64,000 nucleotides of DNA from Devosia marina (GTDB lineage Bacteria > Pseudomonadota > Alphaproteobacteria > Rhizobiales > Devosiaceae), in contig NZ_WQRF01000002.1 in the NCBI RefSeq assembly GCF_009758415.1, forward strand, positions 248,001 through 312,000. The letters are read 5' to 3'. Below the pieces are notes generated by a model. It ran no database searches, was not told the origin of the DNA, and was given only the letters and a program-made list of their open reading frames with translations. Position numbers and translations under genes: made by a program. Positions within the stretch are counted from its first letter, which is position 1. Each line of letters starts with the position of its first letter. Positions 1 to 9,453 of the stretch are shown piece by piece.

Positions 1-41
1 AAGATGGCCTGTTAACCATAGGCGCTGCCACACTGGTTACC

Positions 42-56
42 CTAAAACTCCATTAA
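42..56 (+). promoter_or_regulatory. Possible CtrA half-site pair upstream of the GH25 gene
   Basis: The sequence reads CTAA, seven bases, TTAA, which is one mismatch from the CtrA consensus TTAA-N7-TTAA. It lies about 45 bases before the GH25 lipoprotein start, where a CtrA-controlled promoter could sit. One 15-base near match is weak evidence alone; the rest of bases 1-101 shows no gene. Confidence 0.25.
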
Positions 57-101
57 CCGGCCCATGTTGATTCAAGATGGAATTGTCCTAGTTGCGTTTG
101 G

Positions 102-950
102 GTGTTTTCCAGAATGGTCCTGTCCCTGTCCCGCTCTGCCTCCGCCGCGTTGCGCGGCGCCGTGATGAGCCTCGCCGTGGTGGCCTTGGCTGCCTGTGGC
201 AGCATGGGTGGTCTCTACAACGCCATTCCCGGTGACAACCGGCCGCATTCGGGCGTCGACCGGGCGCGGTCCATGCCGATCCAGGGGATCGATGTAGCGC
301 GCTATCAGGAGAATGTGGATTTTGCCCGGGCGCGTGCGGCCGGCACGCATTTCGTGTTCATGAAGGCCACCGAGGGCAAGGACTATATCGACCCCAATTT
401 CCGCCTCAACTGGCAGCGGGCGCGCGATGCGGGCATGCCGCGCGGCGCCTATCACTTCATGACCTGGTGTTCGCTGGCCTCAGAGCAGGCGGCCTGGTTC
501 ACCCAGAACGTGCCCTACGATCCAAGCGCCCTGCCACCGGTGCTGGACCTCGAATGGAACAATCATTCGAGCTGCAAGGTCAAACCGAACAAGGCTGACG
601 CACTGGAGAAGATCCGGCTGATGCTCGACGTCATGGAGCGCCATAGCGGCAAGCTGCCGATCATCTATACCGACATAAATTTCCATCGCGACATTCTGGC
701 CGGCGAATATTTCCCCAATGCCTTCTGGCTGCGTTCGACCGCCGCCGAGCCGCATGAGCGCTATGAGAACCGGCCTTGGACCTTCTGGCAATATACCCAG
801 ACCGGCGTGGTGCCGGGCGTGCGCGGCGAAGTCGACCGGAACGCGTTCTACGGCAGCACCGAGGACTGGCTGATGTTCCTGCATACCGGCTGCGATCCGC
901 GCGCCATTGCCGCGCTGCGGGCAACTGGACGCTGTCTGCCCTCAAAATAG
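102..950 (+). CDS. GH25-family muramidase, predicted lipoprotein
   Basis: Predicted N-acetylmuramidase of glycosyl hydrolase family 25, cutting the MurNAc-GlcNAc bond of peptidoglycan. The 282-residue product opens with a hydrophobic segment and a lipobox LAAC ending at Cys32, so it should be lipid-anchored in the periplasm. GH25 hallmarks are visible: GIDVARYQ with Asp64, FVFMKATEG with Glu91, and the catalytic pair in VLDLEW (Asp149, Glu151). The listed start is GTG; an ATG four codons later at 114 is equally possible and keeps the signal peptide. Next downstream is an SPFH/NfeD pair in the same direction, but 77 bases away, so it may be transcribed alone. Family assignment is firm; the physiological role (cell-wall turnover or defence) is inference. 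Confidence 0.88.
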   Translation: MFSRMVLSLSRSASAALRGAVMSLAVVALAACGSMGGLYNAIPGDNRPHSGVDRARSMPIQGIDVARYQENVDFARARAAGTHFVFMKATEGKDYIDPNFRLNWQRARDAGMPRGAYHFMTWCSLASEQAAWFTQNVPYDPSALPPVLDLEWNNHSSCKVKPNKADALEKIRLMLDVMERHSGKLPIIYTDINFHRDILAGEYFPNAFWLRSTAAEPHERYENRPWTFWQYTQTGVVPGVRGEVDRNAFYGSTEDWLMFLHTGCDPRAIAALRATGRCLPSK

Positions 951-1027
951 GGGGCGATTTGGCGCTACCCAACCGGCTTGTCGCCGCATAAAGTTGCGCG
1001 GCGAGTTGGGCATGGAGGGCTGGGCCG

Positions 1028-2044
1028 ATGGGCTTTCTCAACGATTTGGGGCTGGACGGTCTCAGCATCACGCTGATCGGGCTAGGCATATTGCTGGTGC
1101 TGGTGCTGTTTGCCGGCGCCAAGACCGTGCCGCAGGGCTATAATTTCACCATTGAGCGGTTCGGCAAATATACCCGCACGCTCAAGCCCGGCCTCAATCT
1201 GATCGTGCCGTTCATCGATGTGATCGGCAAGAAGATCAACGTCATGGAGCAGGTGCTGGACGTTCCCCACCAGGAGGTCATCACGCGCGATAATGCGACG
1301 GTGACCGCCAATGGCGTGACCTTCTACCAGATCCTGGATGCCGCCTCGGCCGCCTATGAGGTGACCAATCTCGAACACGCCATTCTGAACCTGACCATGA
1401 CCAATATCCGCTCGGTCATGGGCTCGATGGACCTCGATTCCCTGCTCTCCAATCGCGACGAGATCAATGACCGCGTATTGCGGGTGGTCGATGCGGCCGT
1501 CTCGCCCTGGGGTGTCAAAATCACCCGTATCGAAATCAAGGATATCGACCCGCCCAGTGATCTGGTGGATTCGATGGGCCGGCAGATGAAAGCCGAGCGT
1601 GAGAAACGCGCCACGATTCTGGAAGCCGAAGGCCGGCGGCAGGCCGCCATTCTCAAGGCCGAGGGCGAAAAACAGGCCCAGGTGCTGGAGGCCGAGGGCC
1701 GCCGCGAAGCGGCCTTCCGCGATGCCGAGGCCCGAGAGCGCGCCGCAGAGGCAGAAGCCAAGGCAACTCAATTGGTGTCCGAAGCCATTGCCGCGGGCAA
1801 TGTGCAGGCAATCAACTATTTCGTGGCCAACAATTACATCAAGGCGCTGGAAAAAGTGGCCACTTCGCCCAACCAGAAGCTGCTGATGCTGCCGGTCGAA
1901 GCGTCCAGCGTGATCGGGGCCATTGGCGGCATTGCCGAGATTGCCCGGGAAACCTTTGGCGCGGAAAAGCCGGTGCAGCCGCGCGCAACCAGCCGCCCGC
2001 CCGCCAGCGCACCGTCCGCAGCGCCGCCTCCCGCGCAGGACTGA
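1028..2044 (+). CDS. qmcA: SPFH/stomatin-prohibitin domain membrane protein (QmcA type)
   Basis: Membrane-anchored SPFH protein of 338 residues. A single transmembrane helix (about residues 13-31) is followed by the SPFH/Band 7 domain (about 33-190), with the typical VPQGYNFTIERFGKYTRTL start and DIDPP motif. A long Glu/Ala/Arg-rich coiled coil runs from about 190 to 255, and the tail is Pro/Ala-rich. SPFH proteins oligomerise into rings or membrane microdomains; E. coli QmcA associates with the FtsH protease complex. The NfeD-like gene follows after 12 bases, the classic SPFH-NfeD pairing. The symbol follows the E. coli homologue and is by family resemblance only. Confidence 0.88.
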   Translation: MGFLNDLGLDGLSITLIGLGILLVLVLFAGAKTVPQGYNFTIERFGKYTRTLKPGLNLIVPFIDVIGKKINVMEQVLDVPHQEVITRDNATVTANGVTFYQILDAASAAYEVTNLEHAILNLTMTNIRSVMGSMDLDSLLSNRDEINDRVLRVVDAAVSPWGVKITRIEIKDIDPPSDLVDSMGRQMKAEREKRATILEAEGRRQAAILKAEGEKQAQVLEAEGRREAAFRDAEARERAAEAEAKATQLVSEAIAAGNVQAINYFVANNYIKALEKVATSPNQKLLMLPVEASSVIGAIGGIAEIARETFGAEKPVQPRATSRPPASAPSAAPPPAQD

Positions 2045-2056
2045 TGGGAGCGCGTT

Positions 2057-2506
2057 ATGGAGATCGTCAATTTCCTGGTCGAAAACGGACCCTGGAGCTG
2101 GATCGTGGCCGGGCTGGTCCTGCTGGCCCTCGAGCTGGTGCTGCCCGGCGGCTTCCTGCTCTGGATGGGCATTGCCGGCATTCTGACCGGCATCGTCACT
2201 CTGTTCCAGCCGCTGGCCTGGCCGCTGCAATGGTTGGTCTTCGGGGTGCTTTCGCTGGTTTCCATCTATGCCTGGGTGCGACTGACCAGAAATCGCGCCA
2301 CGCAGACCGACCGGCCCTTGCTCAACCAGCGCACCGAGCATTTCATGGGGCGTGAAGTGGTGCTCGATCAACCCATTGTCGACGGCTTCGGGCGCCTGAC
2401 CATGGGCGATACCAAATGGCGCGTGAGCGGCCCCGACCTTCCCGCCGGGCAGCGCGTGCGCATCATTGGCGCCGATGGTGCGGTGCTGAAAGTCGAGCCG
2501 GCCTAG
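2057..2506 (+). CDS. NfeD-like (YbbJ type) membrane protein
   Basis: Short NfeD protein of 149 residues: two or three membrane helices (about residues 12-75) and then a small C-terminal beta-rich OB-fold region (about 90-149), seen in MGREVVLDQP and TKWRVSGPDLPAG. It lacks the N-terminal serine protease domain of long NfeD proteins, as expected for the short class (E. coli YbbJ). It directly follows its SPFH partner and probably shares its transcript. NfeD proteins are thought to assist SPFH assembly at the membrane; no enzymatic activity is indicated. Confidence 0.88.
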   Translation: MEIVNFLVENGPWSWIVAGLVLLALELVLPGGFLLWMGIAGILTGIVTLFQPLAWPLQWLVFGVLSLVSIYAWVRLTRNRATQTDRPLLNQRTEHFMGREVVLDQPIVDGFGRLTMGDTKWRVSGPDLPAGQRVRIIGADGAVLKVEPA

Positions 2507-2615
2507 GCACTATCCCGCAAGGTTTCATTAACCACAAAATGCAAAGATCGGGACCCGGCCCCATGGGCCTGATCCGGCTTGCCCATGCCTGCCGGCTTGA
2601 TCTGCGGAGCGGGAC

Positions 2616-3881
2616 TTGGCCCGGCACGACCTGACAGCGTTGCGAGTGTTGCTGGCCAGCACAGTTCTGGCCGGTCCGGCGCTGGCTGATCCCCTGATCA
2701 TTGATGAAACCAGCCTGCGCGAAGACCGGCTGGCACCCGGCCTCTATCCTTCGGCGCCGGTGCCGGAGGAATTTGCGGTACCGAACGAGCCGGGGCATCC
2801 GCCGCTCGAAATCGACTGGTCGCTTGGCCTCAAGGGCAGTTACAGCAATACCACCAGCGGCGAGCGCTTCCTCACCACGCTCAATCCGGCAGTCTCGGCG
2901 ACCCGCCAGGGTATGCGCACTGATCTTGTGCTGGAGGGCGATGCCGAGCTGGCCCGCGACACCGACGGCACACTGGGCGTCACCCGGCTTGATCTTGATT
3001 TTTCCGCCACCACCCGGCTTGATCGCGACACCACGGCCAGCGGCGGAGCCAGCCTGAGCCTGTCGCGTGATCTGCCGTCGGCGCCCGGGCTCGATCCAGT
3101 CATCATCGAACCGCCCCTCAGCGTCTCCGGCCAGCTTGATGGCGGTATTGACCGGCAGTTCGGCAAGTTCAATCTGGGGCTTGATGGCGCCATCGCCCGC
3201 ACCGTTTATGGACCCACCACGCGCAGCGATAGCGGCGTCTCCGACAATTCAGGCCGCAATGTCTGGGAGGGCGACGCAACGCTGCGCCTCGGCCTGCAAG
3301 TCACCCCAATCATCGAGGTTTTCACCGAAGCCGGGCTGGGCCGTGACTGGTATGACGGAACCGGGGCAGGCGGGGTCAAGGCCGATGCCACCAGCCGCAC
3401 CTTGCGGGCGGGCCTTGCCGGACAGTGGAACGGTCTCCTCTCGGCCAGCGCATCGGTGGGCATCGGCCAGCAGGATTTTGACAATGGAAACCTGAGCGAC
3501 ATCACCACGCGGCTTTATGACGCCAGCATCACCTATTCGCCCGACCCCACGCTGAACCTGACGGCCGCCCTGGCCACCACGGTGGAGCCCACGGGCACGG
3601 ACAGCACAGGCACGGCCAGGGTCGCCCATACCGCCACGGCGAGCCTCGACTACACCGTCAATTCCTGGTTGCGCCTGCGTGCATCAGCCGACTGGGCCCG
3701 ATCCTGGCTCGAAGGCAGCACGGAAACTGAACAGCGTCATGGCGCCGGCATCGGCGCGGACTACAAGGTCAATGCCCATACCGCCGTTTCGGCCGATTAT
3801 GGCTATGCGCATCGCGACAACAGTGCGAGCGGGGTGCTCGAGAGCCACACCGTCAGCCTTGGCGTGACGGTGCGACGCTGA
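2616..3881 (+). CDS. Outer-membrane beta-barrel protein, BBP2-like
   Basis: A 421-residue exported protein. The first 24 residues form a signal peptide ending ALA before DPL. The remainder is built of alternating polar/hydrophobic strands with many Thr, Ser, Asp and Gly residues (such as LDLDFSATTRLDRDTTASGG) and ends in VSLGVTVRR, as in outer-membrane barrels of the putative beta-barrel porin 2 group. The start is TTG at 2616, preceded by the purine-rich GGAGCGGGAC; no in-frame ATG gives a signal peptide. It stands alone between nfeD and convergent galU. Barrel topology is reasonably sure; what passes through it or binds it is unknown. Confidence 0.7.
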   Translation: MARHDLTALRVLLASTVLAGPALADPLIIDETSLREDRLAPGLYPSAPVPEEFAVPNEPGHPPLEIDWSLGLKGSYSNTTSGERFLTTLNPAVSATRQGMRTDLVLEGDAELARDTDGTLGVTRLDLDFSATTRLDRDTTASGGASLSLSRDLPSAPGLDPVIIEPPLSVSGQLDGGIDRQFGKFNLGLDGAIARTVYGPTTRSDSGVSDNSGRNVWEGDATLRLGLQVTPIIEVFTEAGLGRDWYDGTGAGGVKADATSRTLRAGLAGQWNGLLSASASVGIGQQDFDNGNLSDITTRLYDASITYSPDPTLNLTAALATTVEPTGTDSTGTARVAHTATASLDYTVNSWLRLRASADWARSWLEGSTETEQRHGAGIGADYKVNAHTAVSADYGYAHRDNSASGVLESHTVSLGVTVRR

Positions 3882-3890
3882 CCGAAACGG

Positions 3891-4775
3891 CTAGAGCTGG
3901 TCTTCCAGATCGAGCTTGCGCAATTCCTCAACAAAGCCGGGGCGGATGTCGGGGCGGTCCAGGGCAAAGACCACATTGGCGGTCAGAAAGCCCAGCTTGG
4001 AGCCGCAATCAAACACCTTGCCCTCATACTTCACCCCGGTGAAGCGTTGCTGGCCCATCAGGGTCTGCATGGCGTCAGTGAGCTGGATTTCATCGCCAGC
4101 CCCGCGGGTCTGCTCGGCCAGCAGGTCAAAGATTTCGGGCTGCAGGATGTAGCGGCCGGAGATGAACAGGTTTGAGGGCGCCTCGTCGCGATTGGGCTTT
4201 TCCACCATGCCATTGATGGCAAAGCCCTCGTCCGGCCCATCGCCGCGCACCACCACACCATAGGAGGACACATCCTCCCAGGCGCATTCCTCCACGCCGA
4301 TGATATTGCCGGCGCGTTCCTCATAGGCGTCCATCATCTGCTTGAGAACGCCCGGCTTGGCCTTGAAGATCATGTCCGGCAGCAGCAGGGCAAAGGGTTG
4401 ATCGCCCACAATGTCACGGGCGCACCAGACTGCATGGCCCAGGCCAAGCGGCTCCTGCTGGCGGGTAAAGCTGGTGCGGCCCGCCGACGGCAGGTCCTGT
4501 TGCAAGTCCTCAAGCGCCTCGGTCTTGCCGCGGCTTTCCAGCGTCGCCTCGAGTTCGAACTGGCGGTCGAAATGGTCCTCGATAACGCCCTTGTTGCGGC
4601 CGGTGACGAAGACGAAGTGCTCGATGCCGGCCTCGCGGGCCTCGTCCACCGCATATTGGATCAGCGGCCGGTCCACGACCGTCAGCATTTCCTTGGGCAT
4701 GGCCTTGGTTGCTGGCAGAAAGCGGGTTCCCAGACCTGCGACGGGAAAGACGGCTGTACGGACACGTTTGGACAC
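3891..4775 (-). CDS. galU: UTP--glucose-1-phosphate uridylyltransferase
   Basis: Makes UDP-glucose from UTP and glucose-1-phosphate, the sugar donor for surface polysaccharides. The 294-residue protein has the nucleotidyltransferase signature [18 protein letters not shown] near the N-terminus, [13 protein letters not shown] next, and a conserved VEKP in the middle. I chose the GTG start at 4775 ([14 protein letters not shown]) because AGGAG lies eight bases upstream; a longer reading frame to 4850 adds 25 residues unlike the family. It is divergent from galE across a 110-base gap, so the two can be controlled together: GalU makes UDP-Glc and GalE converts it to UDP-Gal. Confidence 0.96.
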   Translation of the reverse strand: MSKRVRTAVFPVAGLGTRFLPATKAMPKEMLTVVDRPLIQYAVDEAREAGIEHFVFVTGRNKGVIEDHFDRQFELEATLESRGKTEALEDLQQDLPSAGRTSFTRQQEPLGLGHAVWCARDIVGDQPFALLLPDMIFKAKPGVLKQMMDAYEERAGNIIGVEECAWEDVSSYGVVVRGDGPDEGFAINGMVEKPNRDEAPSNLFISGRYILQPEIFDLLAEQTRGAGDEIQLTDAMQTLMGQQRFTGVKYEGKVFDCGSKLGFLTANVVFALDRPDIRPGFVEELRKLDLEDQL

Positions 4776-4885
4776 GCGATGCTCTCCTGAGTGGCATTCG
4801 AAGGGTAGTCGGCGTAAAGCTAAATCAACATCTGCCACATAATGTTGCAACCAAATAGCGTTGTGATGCCGGGAGTTAGCGATAA

Positions 4886-5872
4886 ATGACAGTATTGGTT
4901 ACCGGGGGCGCCGGCTATATCGGGAGCCATATGGTGCTCAATCTGGCCGATGCGGGCGAAAAAATCGTCGTGCTGGACAATCTGGTCACCGGCTTCGACT
5001 GGGCGATTGACGGGCGCGCGATTTTCGAAACCGGCGATGCCGGGGACACCGAGCATGTGCTTGGATTGATCGAAAAGCATGCCATTACCGAGATCATTCA
5101 TTTTGCCGGGTCGATCGTGGTGCCCGAATCGGTGGTCAACCCGCTGAAATATTACGGCAACAACACTGCCACCTCGCGCAATCTGATCGAAGCGGCTGTC
5201 AAGGGCGGGGTAAAGCACTTCATTTTCTCCTCCACCGCCGCTGTTTACGGCATGACCGGGCTGGATCCGGTGGTGGAAGAGACCCCTCTCAATCCGATGT
5301 CACCCTACGGCCGGTCCAAGCTGATGACCGAGTGGATGCTGGCCGATGTGGCGGCGGCCCATGACATCACCTATGGCGTGTTGCGCTATTTCAATGTGGC
5401 TGGGGCCGACCCGCAGAAGCGCTCGGGTCAGTCCACACCCGAGGCCACCCATCTGATCAAGGTTGCCTGCCAGGCGGCGCTGGGACAGCGCGAAAAGATG
5501 GACATTTTCGGCACCGATTATGAAACGCCCGACGGCACCTGCGTGCGTGACTATATCCATGTCACCGACCTGATTGCCGCCCATGCGCTGCTGCTCAAGC
5601 ATCTGCGCGGCGGGGGCGAGAGCACCACGCTCAATTGCGCCTATGGCAGGGGCTATTCGGTGCGCGAGGTGGTGGACACGGTGCGCAAGGTCTCCGGAGT
5701 CGATTTCCGCGCCGATGAAGGCCCGCGCCGCGCTGGCGACCCGGCCTCGATCACCGCCACGGGCGAAAAGGTGCGGCAAATGCTGGGCTGGGTGCCGCAG
5801 CATGACGACCTTGAGGAAATCGTCGATACCGCCTTCAACTGGGAGCGGCATCTGATGACCCGCAATCGCTAG
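4886..5872 (+). CDS. galE: UDP-glucose 4-epimerase
   Basis: Short-chain dehydrogenase-type epimerase interconverting UDP-glucose and UDP-galactose in the cytoplasm. The 328 residues begin with the NAD-binding Rossmann motif [10 protein letters not shown] (6-15). The catalytic SST (115-117) and YGRSK (Tyr141, Lys145) are present, as is the late [11 protein letters not shown] typical of GalE. The gene is divergent from galU, which supplies its substrate. The transglycosylase gene starts ten bases after the stop and may be co-transcribed. Length and motifs match the family, so the assignment is secure. Confidence 0.95.
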   Translation: MTVLVTGGAGYIGSHMVLNLADAGEKIVVLDNLVTGFDWAIDGRAIFETGDAGDTEHVLGLIEKHAITEIIHFAGSIVVPESVVNPLKYYGNNTATSRNLIEAAVKGGVKHFIFSSTAAVYGMTGLDPVVEETPLNPMSPYGRSKLMTEWMLADVAAAHDITYGVLRYFNVAGADPQKRSGQSTPEATHLIKVACQAALGQREKMDIFGTDYETPDGTCVRDYIHVTDLIAAHALLLKHLRGGGESTTLNCAYGRGYSVREVVDTVRKVSGVDFRADEGPRRAGDPASITATGEKVRQMLGWVPQHDDLEEIVDTAFNWERHLMTRNR

Positions 5873-5882
5873 GAGAAGCGCG

Positions 5883-7085
5883 ATGCTCACCCGGCTGGTG
5901 GTTCTGACCTGGCTGGCGCTGATGGTGCCGGTTCACGCCCAGCCGACGGAGCGTTTTGAGGCGTTCCTGGGCGATTTTCGCAGCGAAGCGGTTGCAGCAG
6001 GCGTCAATGGCGTTTTCTATGACAGCATAATATCGGGCTTGACCCCCGATCCGCGGGTGCCCAACCTGGTTGAGACGCAGCCCGAATTCACCACCCCGAT
6101 TTGGGACTATCTCGATAGCCGGATCTCCTCTGGTCGCATCGAGCGCGGCAAAACCGCCATGGCGCGCCAGGCAGAACTGTTTGCGGCAGTGAGCCAGGCC
6201 TATGGTGTCGACCCCTATGTGCTCGGCGCCATCTGGGGCATGGAAACCGATTACGGTGCCGTGCTGTCCAATGACAATCTGATCCGGCCCATTGTGCGCT
6301 CGCTGGCCACCGTCGCCTGGCAGCGGCGCAGCCGGTTTGTCGAGGACAAGGCCGATTTCATCGCTGCGCTGAAACTGGCAGCGGCCAATGGCGGGGTGTC
6401 GCCGGTGGGCTCCTGGGCCGGGGCGATGGGGCATTTGCAGGTCAACCCATCCAATGTGCTGGCGCATGGCACCGACGGGGATGGCGACGGCCGTGTCGAC
6501 CTGCACGCTTCCCTCGCCGATGCCCTGGTCACCAGCGCGATCTATCTGCGCCGGCTGGGCTACCAGCCTGGGCTCGATTGGGGTTTTGAGGTTGTGGTGC
6601 CGGACAGTTTCGACTATCTGCTGGCGAGCCGCGAGCAATTGCGGCCCATATCCTTCTTTGCCGAGCGTGGCATTGTCCGCGTGTCCAACCGGCAGTTTGC
6701 CGATCTGTCCACTCCGGTCTTTCTCTATGTGCCGGCCGGCCGGAGTGGCCCGAAATTCCTGATGACCGCCAATTATCTGGTGTTCAAGGGCTATAATTTC
6801 TCCGACAGCTACGCCATGGCGGTGGCGCATCTGACCGACCGGCTCAAGGGCGGCGGGCCGTTCGTCACGCCATGGCCGCGCAATACGCAATTTCCCGATC
6901 TGGCGCAGCGCCAAGCCATTCAGCAGGCGCTGAAACAATTAGGCCATTATGACGGGGCGGTGGATGGCCGCATCGGCCCGATCACCCAGGCGGCCTATGC
7001 CAGGTTCCAGGCGCAGCGCGGCGAGATTGCCGATGGCTTCGTCACCCGCGCCGCCTTTGAGTCCTTAAGCGCCGCGGTGAGGTAA
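5883..7085 (+). CDS. Lytic murein transglycosylase (MltB type) with C-terminal peptidoglycan-binding domain
   Basis: Periplasmic enzyme cleaving the glycan strand with 1,6-anhydro ring formation. A signal peptide (about 1-19, ending VHA) leads into the SLT_2/MltB catalytic domain (about 22-320); IWGMETDYG carries the presumed catalytic Glu121. Further family signs are GAMGHLQVNPSN and DGDGRVDLHASLADAL. Residues 340-398 form a PG_binding_1 domain (IQQALKQLGHYDGAVDGRIGPITQAAYARFQ, split here in parts). There is no lipobox, so unlike E. coli MltB it is probably soluble. It follows galE by ten bases and precedes an SGNH hydrolase of the envelope. Confidence 0.9.
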   Translation: MLTRLVVLTWLALMVPVHAQPTERFEAFLGDFRSEAVAAGVNGVFYDSIISGLTPDPRVPNLVETQPEFTTPIWDYLDSRISSGRIERGKTAMARQAELFAAVSQAYGVDPYVLGAIWGMETDYGAVLSNDNLIRPIVRSLATVAWQRRSRFVEDKADFIAALKLAAANGGVSPVGSWAGAMGHLQVNPSNVLAHGTDGDGDGRVDLHASLADALVTSAIYLRRLGYQPGLDWGFEVVVPDSFDYLLASREQLRPISFFAERGIVRVSNRQFADLSTPVFLYVPAGRSGPKFLMTANYLVFKGYNFSDSYAMAVAHLTDRLKGGGPFVTPWPRNTQFPDLAQRQAIQQALKQLGHYDGAVDGRIGPITQAAYARFQAQRGEIADGFVTRAAFESLSAAVR

Positions 7086-7160
7086 CGGGGTGGCGAGCGG
7101 CGTGGTCAGGACCGGGCGCTGGTGGTAAAAGGCGGCAATCGCAGCTTTGCGGAAATGGGT

Positions 7161-8339
7161 ATGAAACGGTTCGTCCTGTGTCTCCTGGTGAGTTTCGTCA
7201 TCCTGGCCGATTTCGGCCCGGCCTGGGCGCAGCCGCTCACGGAAGACCGCATGCTGGTAGCCCAGGCCGAGCAGCCGCGCCGCCGCACATTGTTCGATCT
7301 GCTGTTTGGCGAAGAGCCAGCACCCGCCCCGCAGGTGCGCCAGACCCCGCCACGCCAGCAGGCCGAGCCAGCACCGGCCGCTGCCCTGCCGCCACCCAAA
7401 CCCGCCATCGACAAGGCAGAGGACGCCACGCGCCTGGCCGTATTCGGCGATTCGCTGGCCATTGACCTGGCCAAGGCGCTGGAGCGCTTTTACGCCGAAG
7501 ATCCCAACCTGATCGTTGTCGGGCAGGGGGTCAGTTCATCCGGCTTCGTACGGGATGATTATTTCGACTGGAATGCGGCCCTGGCCGAACAGCTTGCAGC
7601 GGACAGCTTCGATCTGGCGGTGGTGATCATCGGCATCAATGACAATCAGGCTCTCAACACCGGCGGCCAATCCTACGAGCCGCTGAGCGAGGGCTGGACC
7701 AGTGCCTATCAGGCCCGGCTCAACAGGTTTCTCGAGCAGTTGCGGGCGGAGCGCAAACCAGTGATCTGGATGGGCATGCCACCCATGTCGCGTAGCCAGT
7801 ATTCGGCGGCGATCAGCCAGATCAGCGCCTTGCACCGGCTGGCAGCATTTTCCGGGGGCGCTGAGTATCTCGATATTTTTGATCGCTTCGCCGATGAGGA
7901 GGGGAAATACACCTCCCACGGTCCAGATGTGAACGGGCAGAATGCGCGCATGCGCAAGGATGACGGCATCCATTTTTCTGCGGCCGGCTCGGACAAGCTG
8001 GCCTTCTATATCAGCCAGGCGATGCGCAGCTTTTATCGCGGGGGCCGGGTGAGCGTGGCCGTGGTCGATCCGCTGCAAGGGACCGATGCAGCAACCTTGC
8101 TGCGCCCGCCCTTCCAGGGTCTGGGGCAGATCCGGCTGCTAGAAGTGGCCGGAACGGTGATGCCGCTGGGCCGGGCGCCGAAACGGGCCGGCGAACTGCT
8201 GACGGCCGGTGCTCCGATCAGCGCCCCTGCCGCATTTCCGCTTGAGAAGCTGTTTGAGGCACCGGTCGGCCGTGTCGATGCCTTCGGTGTTGGTGTGTCA
8301 CCGCAGAGCGAAGCCGAACCACTGAACAGCGCGCGCTAG
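7161..8339 (+). CDS. SGNH/GDSL-type hydrolase, DUF459 family, periplasmic
   Basis: Predicted secreted esterase or acyltransferase-like hydrolase. I start at ATG 7161, giving a clean signal peptide (MKRFVLCLLV ... PAWAQ); a GTG at 7122 and an ATG at 7155 are other in-frame options. A Pro-rich linker (about 50-90) precedes the SGNH fold: block I AVFGDSLAIDL with the nucleophile Ser, the GIND block with the Asn, and DDGIHFSAAG with the Asp-His pair near the end. DUF459 proteins are common in Rhizobiales and are often linked to polysaccharide or cell-wall O-acyl chemistry, but the substrate here is unknown. Confidence 0.82.
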   Translation: MKRFVLCLLVSFVILADFGPAWAQPLTEDRMLVAQAEQPRRRTLFDLLFGEEPAPAPQVRQTPPRQQAEPAPAAALPPPKPAIDKAEDATRLAVFGDSLAIDLAKALERFYAEDPNLIVVGQGVSSSGFVRDDYFDWNAALAEQLAADSFDLAVVIIGINDNQALNTGGQSYEPLSEGWTSAYQARLNRFLEQLRAERKPVIWMGMPPMSRSQYSAAISQISALHRLAAFSGGAEYLDIFDRFADEEGKYTSHGPDVNGQNARMRKDDGIHFSAAGSDKLAFYISQAMRSFYRGGRVSVAVVDPLQGTDAATLLRPPFQGLGQIRLLEVAGTVMPLGRAPKRAGELLTAGAPISAPAAFPLEKLFEAPVGRVDAFGVGVSPQSEAEPLNSAR

Positions 8340-8449
8340 AGCGTGGCGGTGATCGGGGTGAGCATTTCGGAGCGGACGACACCGGTTCCGGCCACGCTTG
8401 TGGCCATGATGGCGAAAATCAGCAAAGCCAGGGCAGCAGCAAGACGCAT
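8336..8449 (-). CDS. Small membrane or exported peptide, 37 residues
   Basis: An open frame of 37 codons starts at ATG 8449 with CAGGGA about ten bases upstream. It encodes a hydrophobic stretch (about residues 3-21, LAAALALLIFAIMATSVA) and a short polar tail. Its stop overlaps the stop of the convergent SGNH gene. Composition looks like a single-span membrane peptide or cleaved signal peptide. It is too short to assign by motif; conservation in relatives would decide whether it is real. Confidence 0.4.
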   Translation of the reverse strand: MRLAAALALLIFAIMATSVAGTGVVRSEMLTPITATL

Positions 8450-8570
8450 ATGGAATAATCCCTGTCCGTAGAACTGCGCTATTCCTGCGTCCGGATGCGT
8501 CACGGTGCAATCACAGCGTTAAGACTTGCTTAACGTCGACAATTTTCAGCAAATTTGCGGCATTGGCCGC

Positions 8571-9197
8571 TCAGCCGCCCAACAGGCCACTGGCCTTGAT
8601 GCCATCGAAGACAAATTGCACCGCGAGAGCGGCGAGCAGAATACCGACAACGCGGGACACCACCGACAGACCGGTGAGGCCGAGCAGGCGCTGGATCGGG
8701 ATGGCAATGAGAAGGGTCAGCCAGCACAAGGCCAGGATCACCACGATGGCCGCCAGCACCAGCCAAAATTCGAGATCGGTGGTTGCGCCGGTGGTCAAAA
8801 GGATAACGGCGGAGATTGCACCGGGTCCGGCCATCAGCGGCATGGCCAGAGGAAACACTGAAATATCCTGGCTCTGGCGCGCTTCGCGTTCTTCTTCGTC
8901 CGTCGTCCCGGTGCCGCCCGAATGGCGGGCAAATACCATGTCGATGGCGATCAGCAGCAGGAGCACGCCGCCGGCGGTGCGCAGGGCGGGAATGGTGATG
9001 CCGAACACATCGAGAATGGCATTGCCGAGCACGGCGAAGAACAACAGGATCGCCAGCGCGATCAACACGCCGCGCGTGGCAAAGGTGCGGCGCTGGGCCG
9101 GGCTGTTGTCCTTGGTCAGAGCGGCAAAGATGAAGGCGATATCGGCCACACCAACGGTGGCGAACAGCGTGGCGAATGCGACGAGAAAGGTGTTCAT
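8571..9197 (-). CDS. MarC family integral membrane protein
   Basis: A 208-residue inner-membrane protein of the MarC/UPF0056 family with about six transmembrane helices. Helices are visible at residues 2-24, 40-62, 66-88, 116-136, 140-165 and 178-200. The loop FPLAMPLMAGPGAISAVI is the family signature. The acidic loop after helix 3 (GTTDEEEREA) faces the cytoplasm. Despite the name, MarC is not a proven drug-resistance factor and its function is unknown. Monocistronic by spacing: the next gene on this strand starts more than 100 bases downstream. Confidence 0.88.
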   Translation of the reverse strand: MNTFLVAFATLFATVGVADIAFIFAALTKDNSPAQRRTFATRGVLIALAILLFFAVLGNAILDVFGITIPALRTAGGVLLLLIAIDMVFARHSGGTGTTDEEEREARQSQDISVFPLAMPLMAGPGAISAVILLTTGATTDLEFWLVLAAIVVILALCWLTLLIAIPIQRLLGLTGLSVVSRVVGILLAALAVQFVFDGIKASGLLGG

Positions 9198-9255
9198 GCA
9201 AGCTCCCCAGCCCAGGCGACAGCACTAGGGCATTTTGCTGGCTTGAGCAAATGTG

Positions 9256-9453
9256 TCAGGCGGCTTCAACCAGCATGTCGGGGGACAATTGTTTACGGGC
9301 CTGCAGCACTTCCATGCCAACAATGTGCCGCTCTTTGTCATAGTCGAGGACAATGCCGGGCGAGACTTCTTCACTCTCTTCGACCAGGCCGGAAGAGAAG
9401 CGAATATAGGCGGCATCCGCCTCCGGGTCATACGCCACTGTCGGCTTGTTCAT
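9256..9453 (-). CDS. DUF2283 family protein, second gene of a two-gene module
   Basis: A 65-residue protein with the DUF2283 pattern: a DPEADAAYIRF strand, then PGIVLDYDKERHIVGMEVLQA, and a short tail. Its ATG overlaps the stop of the upstream DUF4258 gene by four bases (ATGA), so translation is probably coupled. Small paired DUF4258/DUF2283 genes occur next to each other in many bacteria and have the architecture of a toxin-antitoxin locus, with DUF2283 as the likely antitoxin, but this is inference and no activity is proven for this pair. Confidence 0.82.
   Translation of the reverse strand: MNKPTVAYDPEADAAYIRFSSGLVEESEEVSPGIVLDYDKERHIVGMEVLQARKQLSPDMLVEAA

Noticed and set aside
1082-2371. 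Long minus-strand open frame opposite the SPFH and NfeD genes
   Set aside because: A shadow of GC-rich codon bias; it is His/Gly/Gln-rich without motifs, while the plus strand has two clear family proteins.
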